Shown here: positions 45,335 to 54,980 of the stretch, piece by piece
Layout of the letters: every line of letters starts with the position of its first letter
Position numbering within the stretch: the stretch's first letter is position 1
Origin: Megasphaera_A sueciensis
Lineage (GTDB): Bacteria > Bacillota > Negativicutes > Veillonellales > Megasphaeraceae
Length of the DNA stretch: 64,000 nucleotides
Direction of reading: 5' to 3'
Assembly: GCF_050219315.1 (NCBI RefSeq)
Contig: NZ_CP116939.1
Coordinates: 1,798,001 to 1,862,000 of the forward strand
Program-made: the position numbers and the translations under genes
The notes under the pieces: generated by a model
The model's input: only the letters and a program-made list of their open reading frames with translations
What the model was told of the DNA's origin: nothing
Databases searched by the model: none

Positions 45335-46237
45335 TTGGGACGGTGTTTGTTGATCGTCAATCCGACAGCCGGGCGTGAACGAGCTAAGTATTTTATGGGC
45401 AGCCTGAAGCTTCAATTGGAAAATAATTTTGATACTGTCGATTTGCGGCAGACCGGAAAAAAAGGCGATGCTACTGCCTGGGCCAAGGAAGCCGCCCTCG
45501 AAGGATATGACAGTGTATTTTGCATGGGTGGAGACGGCACCTTAAATGAAACCGTGAACGGATTAGCTTTGGGAAACCGTCCGATTCATTTCGGTTTCAT
45601 TCCCTTGGGAACGGTCAATGATTTGGCACGGGCATTACAGATTCCGCTTCATCCCGAACAGGCCATTGCCATGTTAAAAAAAGCGAAGACCGTTCCTCTC
45701 GATATCGGCAAAGCAAATGACCGGTATTTCGTCAATACGATTGCTGCCGGAGTCATGCCCGAAGCAGTAGGTCAGGTATCCATCGAGCAAAAGACCCGCC
45801 TGGGTCCGTTGGCTTATTTTTTAACTGGCCTAAAAACGTTGCAATCTCATAAAAGTTTTTTATTTAAAATGAATATCAATGGGGAGACGACAACACGCCG
45901 TTCCCCTCTCATTATTGCTATGCTGACAAATTCTATCGGCAGTTTTCGCAATATAGCGCCGGAGGCCCGCGTCAATGACGGTAAACTTTGGCTGGCAACC
46001 TTCAAAAATATTACCCCGCTGGATTTATTGAAATTGGCTCCGGAAATGCTAGCCGGTACTCCTGTCAGTTCCGAATACATGTATTTGGAACAAGTCGACC
46101 ATGTCAAAATAGAACTGCTCAACAATGACCATTTATCGACGAATATGGACGGAGATACGGGGCCTGATTTTCCTCTTGAGTTACAAATACTACCCTCTTT
46201 TTTATCGGTATATGTACCGGCAGACAGCGACATATAA
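45335..46237 (+). CDS. Diacylglycerol kinase-family lipid kinase
   Basis: 300 residues of the DAGK catalytic superfamily (YegS/DgkB type). Markers are LLIVNPTAGRERAK at the start, the ATP-binding GGDGTLNETVNGL near 70 and GFIPLGTVNDLARAL near 95. It phosphorylates a lipid alcohol, probably diacylglycerol, at the inner membrane face. The start is taken as TTG at 45335: AAAGGAGG lies eight bases before it, while the upstream in-frame ATG (45311) overlaps that Shine-Dalgarno. Confidence 0.88.
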   Translation: MGRCLLIVNPTAGRERAKYFMGSLKLQLENNFDTVDLRQTGKKGDATAWAKEAALEGYDSVFCMGGDGTLNETVNGLALGNRPIHFGFIPLGTVNDLARALQIPLHPEQAIAMLKKAKTVPLDIGKANDRYFVNTIAAGVMPEAVGQVSIEQKTRLGPLAYFLTGLKTLQSHKSFLFKMNINGETTTRRSPLIIAMLTNSIGSFRNIAPEARVNDGKLWLATFKNITPLDLLKLAPEMLAGTPVSSEYMYLEQVDHVKIELLNNDHLSTNMDGDTGPDFPLELQILPSFLSVYVPADSDI

Positions 46238-46328
46238 GTACAGTATATGTATTTCCTCCTGTCCTTATTATTAGCTTCCACCTGCGGTTCACACTCACAC
46301 TACGCGCTATCACACATCTATATCACAG

Positions 46329-46369
46329 AAAGGTAAAGAGTTCCTGCATCGCGATTCTTTACCTTTTTT
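46329..46369 (+). terminator. Terminator after the lipid kinase gene
   Basis: AAAGGTAAAGA pairs with TCTTTACCTTT and ends in a T-run; the complementary A-run also allows leftward use. Confidence 0.85.
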
Positions 46370-46402
46370 GTGATATTCTGTCTTAATAAAATCACTTTAG
46401 TT

Positions 46403-47086
46403 TTACTCGTTTTTTCTTTTTATCTTCCCCAGATATCGATAAATAGTGGGCTCGGAAACATCAAGCCACTCGGCCAGTGATGCCACCCCACCTTTCAACA
46501 AAAACAATCCGGTATCATTTAAATCATGAACAACGGAGATTCTTTCATCCACGGATAATCGTTCCGGAGCAACAGAATACTTAGCTAGTGCATGTTCAAT
46601 CATCATATGAGTAACATCCTCCATACTCCCTTGAAAATGTTGAAATACGTTGGAAATTTCATTGTTTTTATTTTTAGATTTACATGTATTTTCCAAAAAA
46701 AACTCATTGCCAATAATGTGTTTTGTTAATTTTTCTCGTAAATCAACAAATGGAGTTATATTGAAATTAATACACAACATGCCCTGCAGAATCCCTTCAT
46801 CATTACGAATATAATAACCGGAAGATCGGAATAAATGTCCATTCACATTGTTAATCCTATAATTCACAACACAGTCCGTATCCTGTTCAATGTCATATTT
46901 TACTGTCCGCAAAACAAAATCAGAAGCCGTATCTCCCACGGTTCTTCCGCTTAAACAGCCGTTCGCAATAGCTATAATAGAATGTTTCGGATTGGAAAGG
47001 TCGTGGAGGACGATTTCATAATATTCTCCCAGGGCCTTACTTAAAAAATCGACCATGGGGATATATGGTTCTAATTTTCTGTCCAT
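46403..47086 (-). CDS. YheO/DauR-type transcriptional regulator (PAS + HTH)
   Basis: 227 residues. The N-terminal YheO-like PAS domain (about 5-115) has LGEYYEIVLHDLSNPKHSII and FRSSGYYIRNDEG. The C-terminal HTH (about 165-225) has LSVDERISVVHDLNDTGLFL, then LLKGGVASLAEWLDVSEPTIYRYL. Relatives control D-amino acid or uptake genes (DauR) and competence in other bacteria. It stands alone between convergent terminators, so no target is suggested by position. GGAGGATAG precedes the ATG. Confidence 0.85.
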   Translation of the reverse strand: MDRKLEPYIPMVDFLSKALGEYYEIVLHDLSNPKHSIIAIANGCLSGRTVGDTASDFVLRTVKYDIEQDTDCVVNYRINNVNGHLFRSSGYYIRNDEGILQGMLCINFNITPFVDLREKLTKHIIGNEFFLENTCKSKNKNNEISNVFQHFQGSMEDVTHMMIEHALAKYSVAPERLSVDERISVVHDLNDTGLFLLKGGVASLAEWLDVSEPTIYRYLGKIKRKNE

Positions 47087-47215
47087 TATGTTCTATCCTC
47101 CTTTCACTGTAACTTGCTTTTTTTAAGCATATCATTATGATTTTGATTTTACAATAAATCTTTGTTTTTATTTTATCCATACAATGCGTTTACATAAATT
47201 TTCCTGCTTCATAGA

Positions 47216-47250
47216 AAAACAGCCATCGTGTACCCCACGATGGCTGTTTT
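47216..47250. terminator. Terminator of the rpsF-ssb-rpsR operon
   Basis: Perfect 15-bp stem AAAACAGCCATCGTG with its complement, loop of 5. It ends in T-runs on both strands. Confidence 0.9.
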
Positions 47251-47259
47251 GTATTAAAA

Positions 47260-47490
47260 TTATTCAGCTGTATACGGAAGTAATGCAATTGCTCTGGCCC
47301 GTTTAATAGCAATAGTCAGCTTACGCTGATGTTTTGCACAAACACCGGAGATACGGCGAGGTAAAATCTTGCCGCGTTCTGTCGTAAACCGACGAATCTT
47401 TGCAATATCCTTATAATCAATCGTATCTGCCTTATCAACACAGAAGCTGCATACTTTTCTTCTCGGTTTTCTTGTACGTTCTCTTCTCAT
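47260..47490 (-). CDS. rpsR: 30S ribosomal protein S18
   Basis: 76 residues, basic, with RKVCSFCVDKADTIDYKD, then RRFTTERGKILPRRISGVC and AKHQRKLTIAIKRARAIALL. It binds with S6 on the platform of the small subunit. Last gene of rpsF-ssb-rpsR. It keeps Cys residues (CSFC, GVC) as in zinc-binding-type S18. Confidence 0.97.
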   Translation of the reverse strand: MRRERTRKPRRKVCSFCVDKADTIDYKDIAKIRRFTTERGKILPRRISGVCAKHQRKLTIAIKRARAIALLPYTAE

Positions 47491-47532
47491 TGTATATCCT
47501 CCCTTTAAAATTAGTAAGGGATCCTTTTGACA

Positions 47533-47976
47533 TTAAAATGGGATTTCTTCATCATTCGCATCTTTGCCAAAGCTATCAAAACCTTTGCCTTCAGCAGCCG
47601 GTTTTGCAGTCGGCACACTTGTCTGCGAAGCTGCCGCAGCAGCACGTTTCTCTGAACCCATTGTCTGTGCTACAAAATTAGCAACGACTTCCGTCACATA
47701 ACGTTTCTGCCCATCCTGCGTTTCATAGGAACGGACAGACATACGCCCTTCCACAAATACACGGCTTCCTTTTGCCAAATTATTGCCACAGGTTTCCGCC
47801 AAATTACCCCATGCTACAACAGGAATAAAATCAGTTAATTCACGTGTTTCCTGGTTTCCAGCCGGTATATAAGACCGCGTAACCGCCACAGTAAACATCG
47901 CAATAGCTTTGCCGGTTTTCGTAAACCGAATTTCCGGATCCCGGGCTAAATTACCAACCAATTGTACTGAATTCAT
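47533..47976 (-). CDS. ssb: Single-stranded DNA-binding protein
   Basis: 147 residues: an OB-fold (1-105) starting MNSVQLVGNLARDPEIRFT, a low-complexity linker (about 115-135), and the acidic C-terminal tip DDEEIPF-like (here NDEEIPF) that recruits replication and repair partners. It is located between rpsF and rpsR as in most Firmicutes. Confidence 0.97.
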   Translation of the reverse strand: MNSVQLVGNLARDPEIRFTKTGKAIAMFTVAVTRSYIPAGNQETRELTDFIPVVAWGNLAETCGNNLAKGSRVFVEGRMSVRSYETQDGQKRYVTEVVANFVAQTMGSEKRAAAAASQTSVPTAKPAAEGKGFDSFGKDANDEEIPF

Positions 47977-47992
47977 ACCTTTGCGCCTCCGG

Positions 47993-48277
47993 TTATTTGT
48001 CGTTCTTGACGATCAAGTGTTTAAGGATCTCATCTTGGATTTTCATAACGCGGTCAATTTCATAGATCGCAGTCGGATCTATTTCAAAATTGATCAGAAC
48101 ATAATAGCCATCGTTCTGTTTCTTGACCGGATAAGCTAAATGGCGTTTTCCCCAACGATCAACCTTTTCGACAGTGCCGTTGTTTTTAGTGATCAAATTC
48201 GTTACTTTTTCAACGATTGGATCTACTTCTGTTTCTTCAAACGGCTTTGCGATAAACATGACTTCGTACTTATTCAC
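47993..48277 (-). CDS. rpsF: 30S ribosomal protein S6
   Basis: 94 residues, ferredoxin-like fold with NKYEVMFIAKPFEETEVD, KVDRWGKRHLAYPVKKQNDG and YYVLINFEIDPTAI. The start is GTG at 48277, seven bases after GAGGAGGTGA; the upstream in-frame ATG would place the Shine-Dalgarno inside the gene. First gene of the operon with ssb and rpsR. Confidence 0.96.
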   Translation of the reverse strand: MNKYEVMFIAKPFEETEVDPIVEKVTNLITKNNGTVEKVDRWGKRHLAYPVKKQNDGYYVLINFEIDPTAIYEIDRVMKIQDEILKHLIVKNDK

Positions 48278-48455
48278 GAAATCACCTCCTCTTTTGGACA
48301 TATGGCCCTTTCCGAAAAAGGGCTAGGAGCTTGATATAATTTTATTCAAGCTTTAATATTATACCATTAAATTTTTATAATTTCAACGCTTTTTATATGC
48401 TTTATGATATGTTATAACAGACTCATATGACTATGTACAGGAAAGGACATGTATA

Positions 48456-49322
48456 ATGAAATGGCTACATTCGCATAATTCCAACATGATTTTGGCTGAT
48501 ATCACACTGCTATGTACGGCGGCAATTTGGGGCGGCGGTTTTATCGCAGCCAAGGAAGCACTCGTTACCCTGTCCTCCTTCACTATACTTGCCTCCCGTT
48601 TTTTATTATCGGCACTAATCATGTTTTTCCTATTTTATCCCAGAATACGACGTGCTGCAGCAAAAGAACTTCGTTTTGGCATGCTCCTGGGTCTCATTCA
48701 ATATATCGCTTTTATATGCCAGTTGGAAGGATTAAAAACGACCACCGTAGAAAAACAATCTTTTCTCGTTACTTCCTATGTCATATTTGTGCCTGCGTTA
48801 TCCTGGCTTATTACAAAAAAACACATACAACCCCGGGAAATAGGGTGTGCACTGCTGGCTTTATGCGGTCTGGCCCTGTTGTGCCTGCATTCCGATGCAT
48901 TCGTACTGGCTGCCGGGGATATATTATCTATTGGGTTTGCAGTCTTTTTTGCCCTGCAAATTGTGTACGTAGGAAACGTTGTTAAAAACGCAGATATATT
49001 CAGCATGACTTTCTTTCAATTTTTAACTACCGGTCTGTTGGCACTGCCTTTTCTAGATATATCCGGCCTGCAGCAAGTCCGCGTATCGGCAATCTACGGA
49101 ATGTTATATTTAGTTATTTTAAATACAACATTTGCATTTTTAGCACAAAATCTGGCACAGCAGTATACCAAAGATACGCATGCTTCCCTAATTATGTCTT
49201 TGGAATCGGTATTTGGTTTTTTTATGGCCGTTTGGTTTTATCATGATCCGGTAACACTGCAGGAGGGCACCGGCTGCCTAATGATGATGGCGGCTATTAT
49301 ATTGTCAAAGGTCAAGGGGTGA
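48456..49322 (+). CDS. EamA/DMT-family transporter
   Basis: 288 residues in two EamA repeats, ten predicted membrane helices (LLCTAAIWGGGFIAAKEAL at the start of repeat 1; DILSIGFAVFFALQIVYVG at the start of repeat 2, ESVFGFFMAVW near the end). Members export metabolites or amino acids; substrate unknown. Convergent with purL through a shared terminator. Confidence 0.88.
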   Translation: MKWLHSHNSNMILADITLLCTAAIWGGGFIAAKEALVTLSSFTILASRFLLSALIMFFLFYPRIRRAAAKELRFGMLLGLIQYIAFICQLEGLKTTTVEKQSFLVTSYVIFVPALSWLITKKHIQPREIGCALLALCGLALLCLHSDAFVLAAGDILSIGFAVFFALQIVYVGNVVKNADIFSMTFFQFLTTGLLALPFLDISGLQQVRVSAIYGMLYLVILNTTFAFLAQNLAQQYTKDTHASLIMSLESVFGFFMAVWFYHDPVTLQEGTGCLMMMAAIILSKVKG

Positions 49323-49358
49323 TACCCGCTGTACTGCTATATTTATAAGCTATTTACC

Positions 49359-49395
49359 AAAAAAGGGAAATACCTAATGGGCAGTTCCCTTTTTT
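49359..49395. terminator. Bidirectional terminator between DMT gene and purL
   Basis: AAAAAAGGGAA pairs with TTCCCTTTTTT around a 15-base loop. Confidence 0.85.
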
Positions 49396-49441
49396 AGTTT
49401 ACAGCAGTTTGCTGCATTATCTGGTAAAATACCGTTTTTTA

Positions 49442-52400
49442 TTATTCAAAATATGCTACCCCGGCAGAGAATATCGGCTGTACCTTATTACCCGAAATGT
49501 TTTTGAATACACTGGGAGCGATTCCCCGTTCGGAATGCGCCATTTTGCCAAAAACCCGGCCATCCGGACTGGTAATGCCTTCAATGGCAAAAATAGATTG
49601 ATTCGGATTAAAGGTACTATCATATGTTGCCGCTCCGGAAAAATCTACATATTGTGTTGCAATCTGCCCCTTAGCCGCCAATTCTTTTATTTGTTCCGGC
49701 GAAGCTATAAAACGCCCTTCTCCGTGAGAAATCGCAATCGTATGAACATCACCCGGTTTTACATTACTAAACCAAGGTGACATAACGGATACGACTTTTG
49801 TATTGACCATGCGGGACAAATGTCGTCCAATAGTATTATATGTTAAAGTCGGACTATCCGCTTTTAATGGCTGTACGTGTCCGTACGGCAAAAGTCCCAA
49901 TTTGATCAGTGCCTGGAACCCATTGCAAACTCCCAGTGCCAACCCATCTCGTTTGTATAAAAGTTCTTCCAGTGCTTCCGACAATGCCGCACTGCGGAAC
50001 AGCGTCGCAATGAACTTACCCGATCCTTCCGGTTCATCGCCAGCACTAAAGCCGCCGGGAAACATGATGATCTGTGCATTGGCAATACGTTTCGCCATTT
50101 CTTCTATCGATTGTGTCAACGCTTCCGGAGATTCGTTGCGCAGTACCATGGTATCCGTATTCGCTCCTGCTGCAGCAAAAGCCGCCGCTGAATCGTATTC
50201 GCAGTTTGTCCCCGGGCAAACTGGGATAAATACAGTCGGTTTGCCAAAATTTTCACTTCGGCAAGGTCCATATGTCGTATAGAGCGGCAAAACCGGATCC
50301 CCTGTTTCACTTTCACTTTGAATCGGGAAAATACTGTTGATCGGTTTTTCCCAGGCCGACAACAACTCCGCAAGAGGAATCACTGTCTCACCCAGCTGCA
50401 TGACGCTATTGCCGCGAGTCAGTCCGACCCGGCAGACAGCATCTCGTCGTACCCAATCCAGTGCGTGATCCGTATCAACTTCCACAATAAATGAACCATA
50501 CCGAAGATCAAACAAATCATGAAAGGAAAATGTCGTATCAATTTCTACGCCTATGCCGTTGCCAAAAGCCATTTGCGCAATAACTGCCGCAACTCCGCCC
50601 TGACCGACAGCATGCATAGACTTAATGCTTCCTTCTGCTGTTTTTTCATGAAGAAAATCACAATGTGTCTTGAATATTTCAAAATCAGGAATTCCTTCCG
50701 TATCCCGCGGTACATCAAAAAGAAGTACTGCATTACCCGGCTGTTTAAATTCCGGTGAAACAATATGCTGCGTTTTTTCCGGAACGATAGCAAAGGAAAC
50801 GAGTGTCGGCGGAACCGTAAGATTTTCAAAAGTACCGCTCATGCTGTCTTTCCCACCGATGGCTGCTACTTGCAGTGCCCGTTGTGCGGTGTACGCTCCC
50901 ATCAGTGCACTAACCGGTTTGCCCCAAGCTTTTTCATCGACTCCCAGATTCTGAAAGTACTCCTGCATAGTCAAATACGCTTGTTTTCTATCACCGCCAA
51001 GTGCCACCAATTTAGCCACCGATTGTACTACGGCATACAGTGCCCCATGAAACGGACTCCATACCGCCAAATCCGGATCATATCCATGAGTAAAAATGCT
51101 GACCGTCGTCGTATCCCCGTGGAGCACCGGAATTTTAGCCACCATGCCTTCTACCGGCGTTTTTTGATATTTGCCGCCAAACGGCATCAATACGGTACGA
51201 GCGCCAATCGTACTGTCAAAACATTCCGCAAGTCCCTGTTCAGAAGCGATATTAAGCTTACCCATTGTATCCAGCCAGGTTCTTGCAATATCTGCAGTCG
51301 GAGCTGCCGTAAAGAAATCTTTTTCCTCCGGCGCCGTAACAACCGCCTGCCGATGCTGTGTCACTCCATCAGTATTAAGAAAAGCACGAGAAATATCCAC
51401 AACATTGGTACCACGCCAATGCATCACTAAGCGGTTCGTATCTGTTGCAACGGCCACAAGTGTCGATTCAAGATTTTCTTCATCCGCATATCTCATAAAT
51501 TCTTCTGCTTTATCTGCCGGCACAACGACAGCCATCCGTTCCTGTGACTCGGAAATAGCCAGTTCAGTCCCATCTAAGCCTTCATATTTCTTCGGTACTT
51601 TGTCAAGGTCGACATCCAGTCCATCGGTCAACTCACCAATGGCGACCGATACGCCGCCAGCACCAAAATCATTACAGCGCTTTATGAGGACCGTTGCTTC
51701 ATGACGGCGGAAAAGCCGCTGAATTTTGCGTTCCGTAAGTGCATTGCCCTTCTGTACTTCTGCACCGCAGGTTTCCAACGATTGAATCGTGTGTTTTTTT
51801 GAAGAGCCTGTCGCTCCGCCCATGCCATCCCGACCGGTTTTCCCCCCCAGTAAGATGATAACATCTCCGGGGACAGGAACCTCACGAACCACATTACTTC
51901 TTGGTGCAGCACCGACAACAGCACCGATTTCCATTCGTTTAGCAACAAACCCGGGGTGATAATATTCTTTGACTTCACCGGTAGCCAGTCCAATTTGATT
52001 ACCGTACGAACTATATCCCTTAGCAGCTCCTTTGGTAATCGTCCGCTGCGGCAGCTTACCTGCCAATGTGTTTTTAACCGATTGGTGCGGATCACCGCTG
52101 CCGGTTACACGCATTGCTTGATATACATAGGAACGACCGCTCAAGGGATCACGGATACAGCCGCCCAGACACGTTGCGGCTCCCCCAAAAGGTTCTATTT
52201 CGGTAGGATGATTATGTGTTTCATTTTTAAAGAGGAGCAACCATTCTTCTTCCACACCGTCTACGTCAACAGGAATAATAATAGTACACGCATTGATTTC
52301 CTCCGAAGCATCGAGATTTTGGAGCATGCCGGCTGTTTTTAATTCTTTAACAGTAATCGTACCCATATCCATCAAGGTCTGCGGTTTCTTTTTCACCGTA

Positions 52401-53191
52401 TATAACGCTTCCCGCGTCGTTTTATATGTTTCATAGGCACGCATGATAGGCTGCGCATAAGTGCCGTTTTCAATAGTTACATCCGTCAATTCCGTCATAA
52501 ATGTCGTATGACGACAATGATCTGACCAGTAGGTATCAATCACACGTATTTCCGTAATTGTCGGGTCGCGTTTTTCTTCATCCCGGAAATAGGTTTGACA
52601 AAACAGCAAATCATCAAGACTCATGGCTAATCCCAGATGGCACCGCAAGGTATCCACTTGCTCCCGGGACATAGCAATAAAGCCGTCAAATACTTCTACA
52701 TCTTCCGGCTGTTCCCATTCCATTTCCAAACTGGCAACAGGTTCCAATGATGCTTCGCGCGCTTCGACCGGGTTAATGCAATAGTGCTTGATGGCTTCCA
52801 GATCTTCCTGTGATAAGGTTCCCGATAAAACAAATACTTGTGCTGTACGCACAAGGTTGTCGTTTTTCATCGTCAGCATCTGCAAGCACTGCATTGCCGA
52901 ATCAGCACGCTGGTCATACTGCCCGGGAAGATATTCCATAGCAAGAACCGTGTCTTCTTTCGTTACGGGTATTTCATCGTAAACCGCATCGACAGGCGGT
53001 TCGGAAAAAATCATATTTTTTGCCGCTTCAAAGGCCGCATCATCCAGACCGGTCACATCATAGCGATGATAAATCTTGACATGGGTCAGCCCCTTGATGA
53101 GTAGGTTTTCCTTTAAATCTGTACACATCCTTTTAGCTTCTTGGGCAAAAGGACCTTTCTTGGTGACATACAAACGGCGAATAGATTGCAT
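49442..53191 (-). CDS. purL: Phosphoribosylformylglycinamidine synthase, single-chain form
   Basis: 1249 residues combining PurS-like, PurL and glutaminase parts. It makes FGAM from FGAR, glutamine and ATP in purine synthesis. Visible marks are DTYWSDHCRHTTFMTE near 230, HNHPTEIEPFGGAATCLGG near 325, and a C-terminal class I glutaminase domain (about 985-1249) with the nucleophile Cys in GVCNGFQALIKLG and the HGEGRF block. AAGGAGGGG precedes the ATG. This fused form occurs in proteobacteria and some Clostridia/Negativicutes, while many Firmicutes use separate PurS, PurQ and PurL. It stands alone; other pur genes are not in the window. Divergent from xpt. Confidence 0.96.
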   Translation of the reverse strand: MQSIRRLYVTKKGPFAQEAKRMCTDLKENLLIKGLTHVKIYHRYDVTGLDDAAFEAAKNMIFSEPPVDAVYDEIPVTKEDTVLAMEYLPGQYDQRADSAMQCLQMLTMKNDNLVRTAQVFVLSGTLSQEDLEAIKHYCINPVEAREASLEPVASLEMEWEQPEDVEVFDGFIAMSREQVDTLRCHLGLAMSLDDLLFCQTYFRDEEKRDPTITEIRVIDTYWSDHCRHTTFMTELTDVTIENGTYAQPIMRAYETYKTTREALYTVKKKPQTLMDMGTITVKELKTAGMLQNLDASEEINACTIIIPVDVDGVEEEWLLLFKNETHNHPTEIEPFGGAATCLGGCIRDPLSGRSYVYQAMRVTGSGDPHQSVKNTLAGKLPQRTITKGAAKGYSSYGNQIGLATGEVKEYYHPGFVAKRMEIGAVVGAAPRSNVVREVPVPGDVIILLGGKTGRDGMGGATGSSKKHTIQSLETCGAEVQKGNALTERKIQRLFRRHEATVLIKRCNDFGAGGVSVAIGELTDGLDVDLDKVPKKYEGLDGTELAISESQERMAVVVPADKAEEFMRYADEENLESTLVAVATDTNRLVMHWRGTNVVDISRAFLNTDGVTQHRQAVVTAPEEKDFFTAAPTADIARTWLDTMGKLNIASEQGLAECFDSTIGARTVLMPFGGKYQKTPVEGMVAKIPVLHGDTTTVSIFTHGYDPDLAVWSPFHGALYAVVQSVAKLVALGGDRKQAYLTMQEYFQNLGVDEKAWGKPVSALMGAYTAQRALQVAAIGGKDSMSGTFENLTVPPTLVSFAIVPEKTQHIVSPEFKQPGNAVLLFDVPRDTEGIPDFEIFKTHCDFLHEKTAEGSIKSMHAVGQGGVAAVIAQMAFGNGIGVEIDTTFSFHDLFDLRYGSFIVEVDTDHALDWVRRDAVCRVGLTRGNSVMQLGETVIPLAELLSAWEKPINSIFPIQSESETGDPVLPLYTTYGPCRSENFGKPTVFIPVCPGTNCEYDSAAAFAAAGANTDTMVLRNESPEALTQSIEEMAKRIANAQIIMFPGGFSAGDEPEGSGKFIATLFRSAALSEALEELLYKRDGLALGVCNGFQALIKLGLLPYGHVQPLKADSPTLTYNTIGRHLSRMVNTKVVSVMSPWFSNVKPGDVHTIAISHGEGRFIASPEQIKELAAKGQIATQYVDFSGAATYDSTFNPNQSIFAIEGITSPDGRVFGKMAHSERGIAPSVFKNISGNKVQPIFSAGVAYFE

Positions 53192-53236
53192 GCAGCGACC
53201 CCTCCTTAAAAAATTATGCTATATAAATACAACGTT

Positions 53237-53265
53237 ATTATACCTGTTTTAAGGATATAAGACAA
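53237..53265 (-). promoter_or_regulatory. purL promoter
   Basis: Minus strand TTGTCT (53260-53265), 17 bp, TATAAT (53237-53242), about 45 bp before the start codon. No purine riboswitch is seen. Confidence 0.7.
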
Positions 53266-53276
53266 GGAAATTTATC

Positions 53277-53327
53277 GTCTGTCATACTAAGCAGACAGAG
53301 GTACCGGGCGGTAACCCACCTCTTTTT
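53277..53327 (+). terminator. Orphan double hairpin with T-run between purL and xpt
   Basis: A GTCTG/CAGAC hairpin is followed by a nested stem AGAGGT...ACCTCT and TTTTT on the plus strand. No plus-strand gene ends here, so it may finish a short untranslated RNA. Confidence 0.5.
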
Positions 53328-53483
53328 ATAAAAAAAAACAGCAGACTTGATCTTATTTTTCTGTCGAACATAGGCATATATTTCAGCGGTCTGTTGGTTA
53401 CTGTTTGTCAGCCGCCGAATTTATGTTGACTTGCCTAAAATTTCGTATTAGACTGGAATTAGTATTATAAGAGGAGGTCTTGT

Positions 53484-54065
53484 ATGAAGGAATTAAAAGA
53501 ACGAATTATCCATGATGGTATGGTAATAGATAACCGCATATTGAAGGTAGACAGCTTTTTAAACCAGCAACTGGATCCGGCTTTGATTTGCCATATCGGA
53601 GGTGAATTTGCACGCCGTTTTTCAGATACCCCCGTCGATCGTATCGTAACCATAGAATCCTCTGGTATTGCCGTCGCTTATGCTGCCGCCTTGGCTATGA
53701 AAAATATCCCGGTAGTATTTGCCCGTAAGAAAATGCCGTCACACGCTATGGAAAACACCTATCATACATCCGTCTATTCCTATACGAAAGAAGAAACCTA
53801 TGAAGTGGCAATAAGCAAGCAATTTCTTCCCGCCGGGGAATCGGTTCTTATTATTGATGATTTTCTCGCCAGCGGCGAAGCTGCGCTGGGTCTTGCCTCC
53901 CTTCTCCAAGAAGCACAATGTAACGTTGCCGGCATCGGCATTGTCATCGAGAAGTCATTTCAGCCGGGTCGTCAGCGCCTTCAAGAAGCCGGTTACCGAG
54001 TAGAAGCACTGGCGCAGATTGAAAAATTCGAAAATGGCAGGCCTGTATTCAACCGGGCCAAGTAA
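53484..54065 (+). CDS. xpt: Xanthine phosphoribosyltransferase
   Basis: 193 residues, type I PRTase that converts xanthine and PRPP to XMP. It begins MKELKERIIHDGMVIDNRIL. It carries RIVTIESSGIAVAYAAALAM near 52 and the PRPP loop with VLIIDDFLASGEAALGL near 125. GAGGAGGT precedes the ATG. A candidate promoter is TTGACT, 17 bp, TAGACT upstream. The guanine riboswitch that often precedes xpt in Firmicutes is absent. It is followed 23 bp later by an unknown gene that is probably co-transcribed. Confidence 0.95.
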   Translation: MKELKERIIHDGMVIDNRILKVDSFLNQQLDPALICHIGGEFARRFSDTPVDRIVTIESSGIAVAYAAALAMKNIPVVFARKKMPSHAMENTYHTSVYSYTKEETYEVAISKQFLPAGESVLIIDDFLASGEAALGLASLLQEAQCNVAGIGIVIEKSFQPGRQRLQEAGYRVEALAQIEKFENGRPVFNRAK

Positions 54066-54088
54066 TAGATAGGAACAGGAGATAATTT

Positions 54089-54700
54089 ATGAGAGCACAG
54101 TTTTTTGATGGCTTTGATTTTGCAAAATATAAATACAGTATCGTTGCAATCGAACACGTCCATGATTTTTTTAATATTGCAAAATTTGGTATACATCCCA
54201 TTATGTTCGATGAATCTTGTCTTCGCGGGTATTCTTGTATATTTGGCTTCAATGATGAAAAACAGCTTTCCCTGCATAAATTATTTACTAACAATAACAA
54301 TCAAGAAATGCCCGAAATCGATGGTATAAAACCTATATCCTTCCACTCTCCTGCCGGAGAATGGAAATATGAATTAGAACATCCCCTGAACTATACCGGT
54401 TCTCTCTTGATTGCCAACGATTTTATTCAGAAATATTTTGTTCCCTTCGGATTTCAGCTGCCTCATGCATTTAAAAAAGTTTTTGAACTAACATTTGAGG
54501 CCGGTATGCTTCAGCATGTCGAGGACAAAGCAGAAGAGGCACATCGACTGCGTATCGAATATGAAGTTCCCGTCAGTGCTGCCACAAAAGTAAAGATGCG
54601 TGTCGGCCATATATTAAACAAGGAAGAACAATACGGCTTCGATGATGATGTTATAGAACAATATATGGATCTCAGTTACGATACGAAATATCTTTTTTAA
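54089..54700 (+). CDS. Protein of unknown function downstream of xpt
   Basis: 203 residues, not recognised. No signal peptide, membrane segment or known catalytic motif is visible. Mixed alpha/beta composition with many aromatics in the first half (FFDGFDFAKYKYSIVAIEHV) and a charged helical C-terminal half (HVEDKAEEAHRLRIEYEVPV). The ATG has ACAGGAG eight bases upstream. Codon use matches neighbouring genes and the stop is followed by a strong terminator, so it looks like a real gene in an xpt operon. Confidence 0.75.
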   Translation: MRAQFFDGFDFAKYKYSIVAIEHVHDFFNIAKFGIHPIMFDESCLRGYSCIFGFNDEKQLSLHKLFTNNNNQEMPEIDGIKPISFHSPAGEWKYELEHPLNYTGSLLIANDFIQKYFVPFGFQLPHAFKKVFELTFEAGMLQHVEDKAEEAHRLRIEYEVPVSAATKVKMRVGHILNKEEQYGFDDDVIEQYMDLSYDTKYLF

Positions 54701-54834
54701 TCTTTTCCTTCACAACATATTATCGTTCCTGTCTTATGCTCACTATGTTCTATTTTGGCCGTGTAACAGGAAACGTATCTCAGCAAAACACATTGTTTTC
54801 ATATAGGTTTACAGTCAACCCACACTAAAATCAA

Positions 54835-54876
54835 AAGGGATAAATGCCATTAATATCGCATTTATCCCTTTTTTGT
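54835..54876 (+). terminator. Terminator of the xpt operon
   Basis: Perfect stem AAGGGATAAATGC/GCATTTATCCCTT, loop of 10, then TTTTTT. It closely resembles the hairpin at 58625-58656 on the other side of the PFOR gene. Confidence 0.88.
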
Positions 54877-54980
54877 TTAGTGACACGACTATTTATATCC
54901 GCGCAATCCTATGCAGGGACCCCGAAGAATTCACAGCTTCTACATGAATCCTCCTCTTTGTATATACCATCAAAACTCAA

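Noticed and set aside
53330..53483. Guanine riboswitch in front of xpt
   Set aside because: The region lacks the conserved purine-aptamer segments; only a promoter-like sequence is seen.
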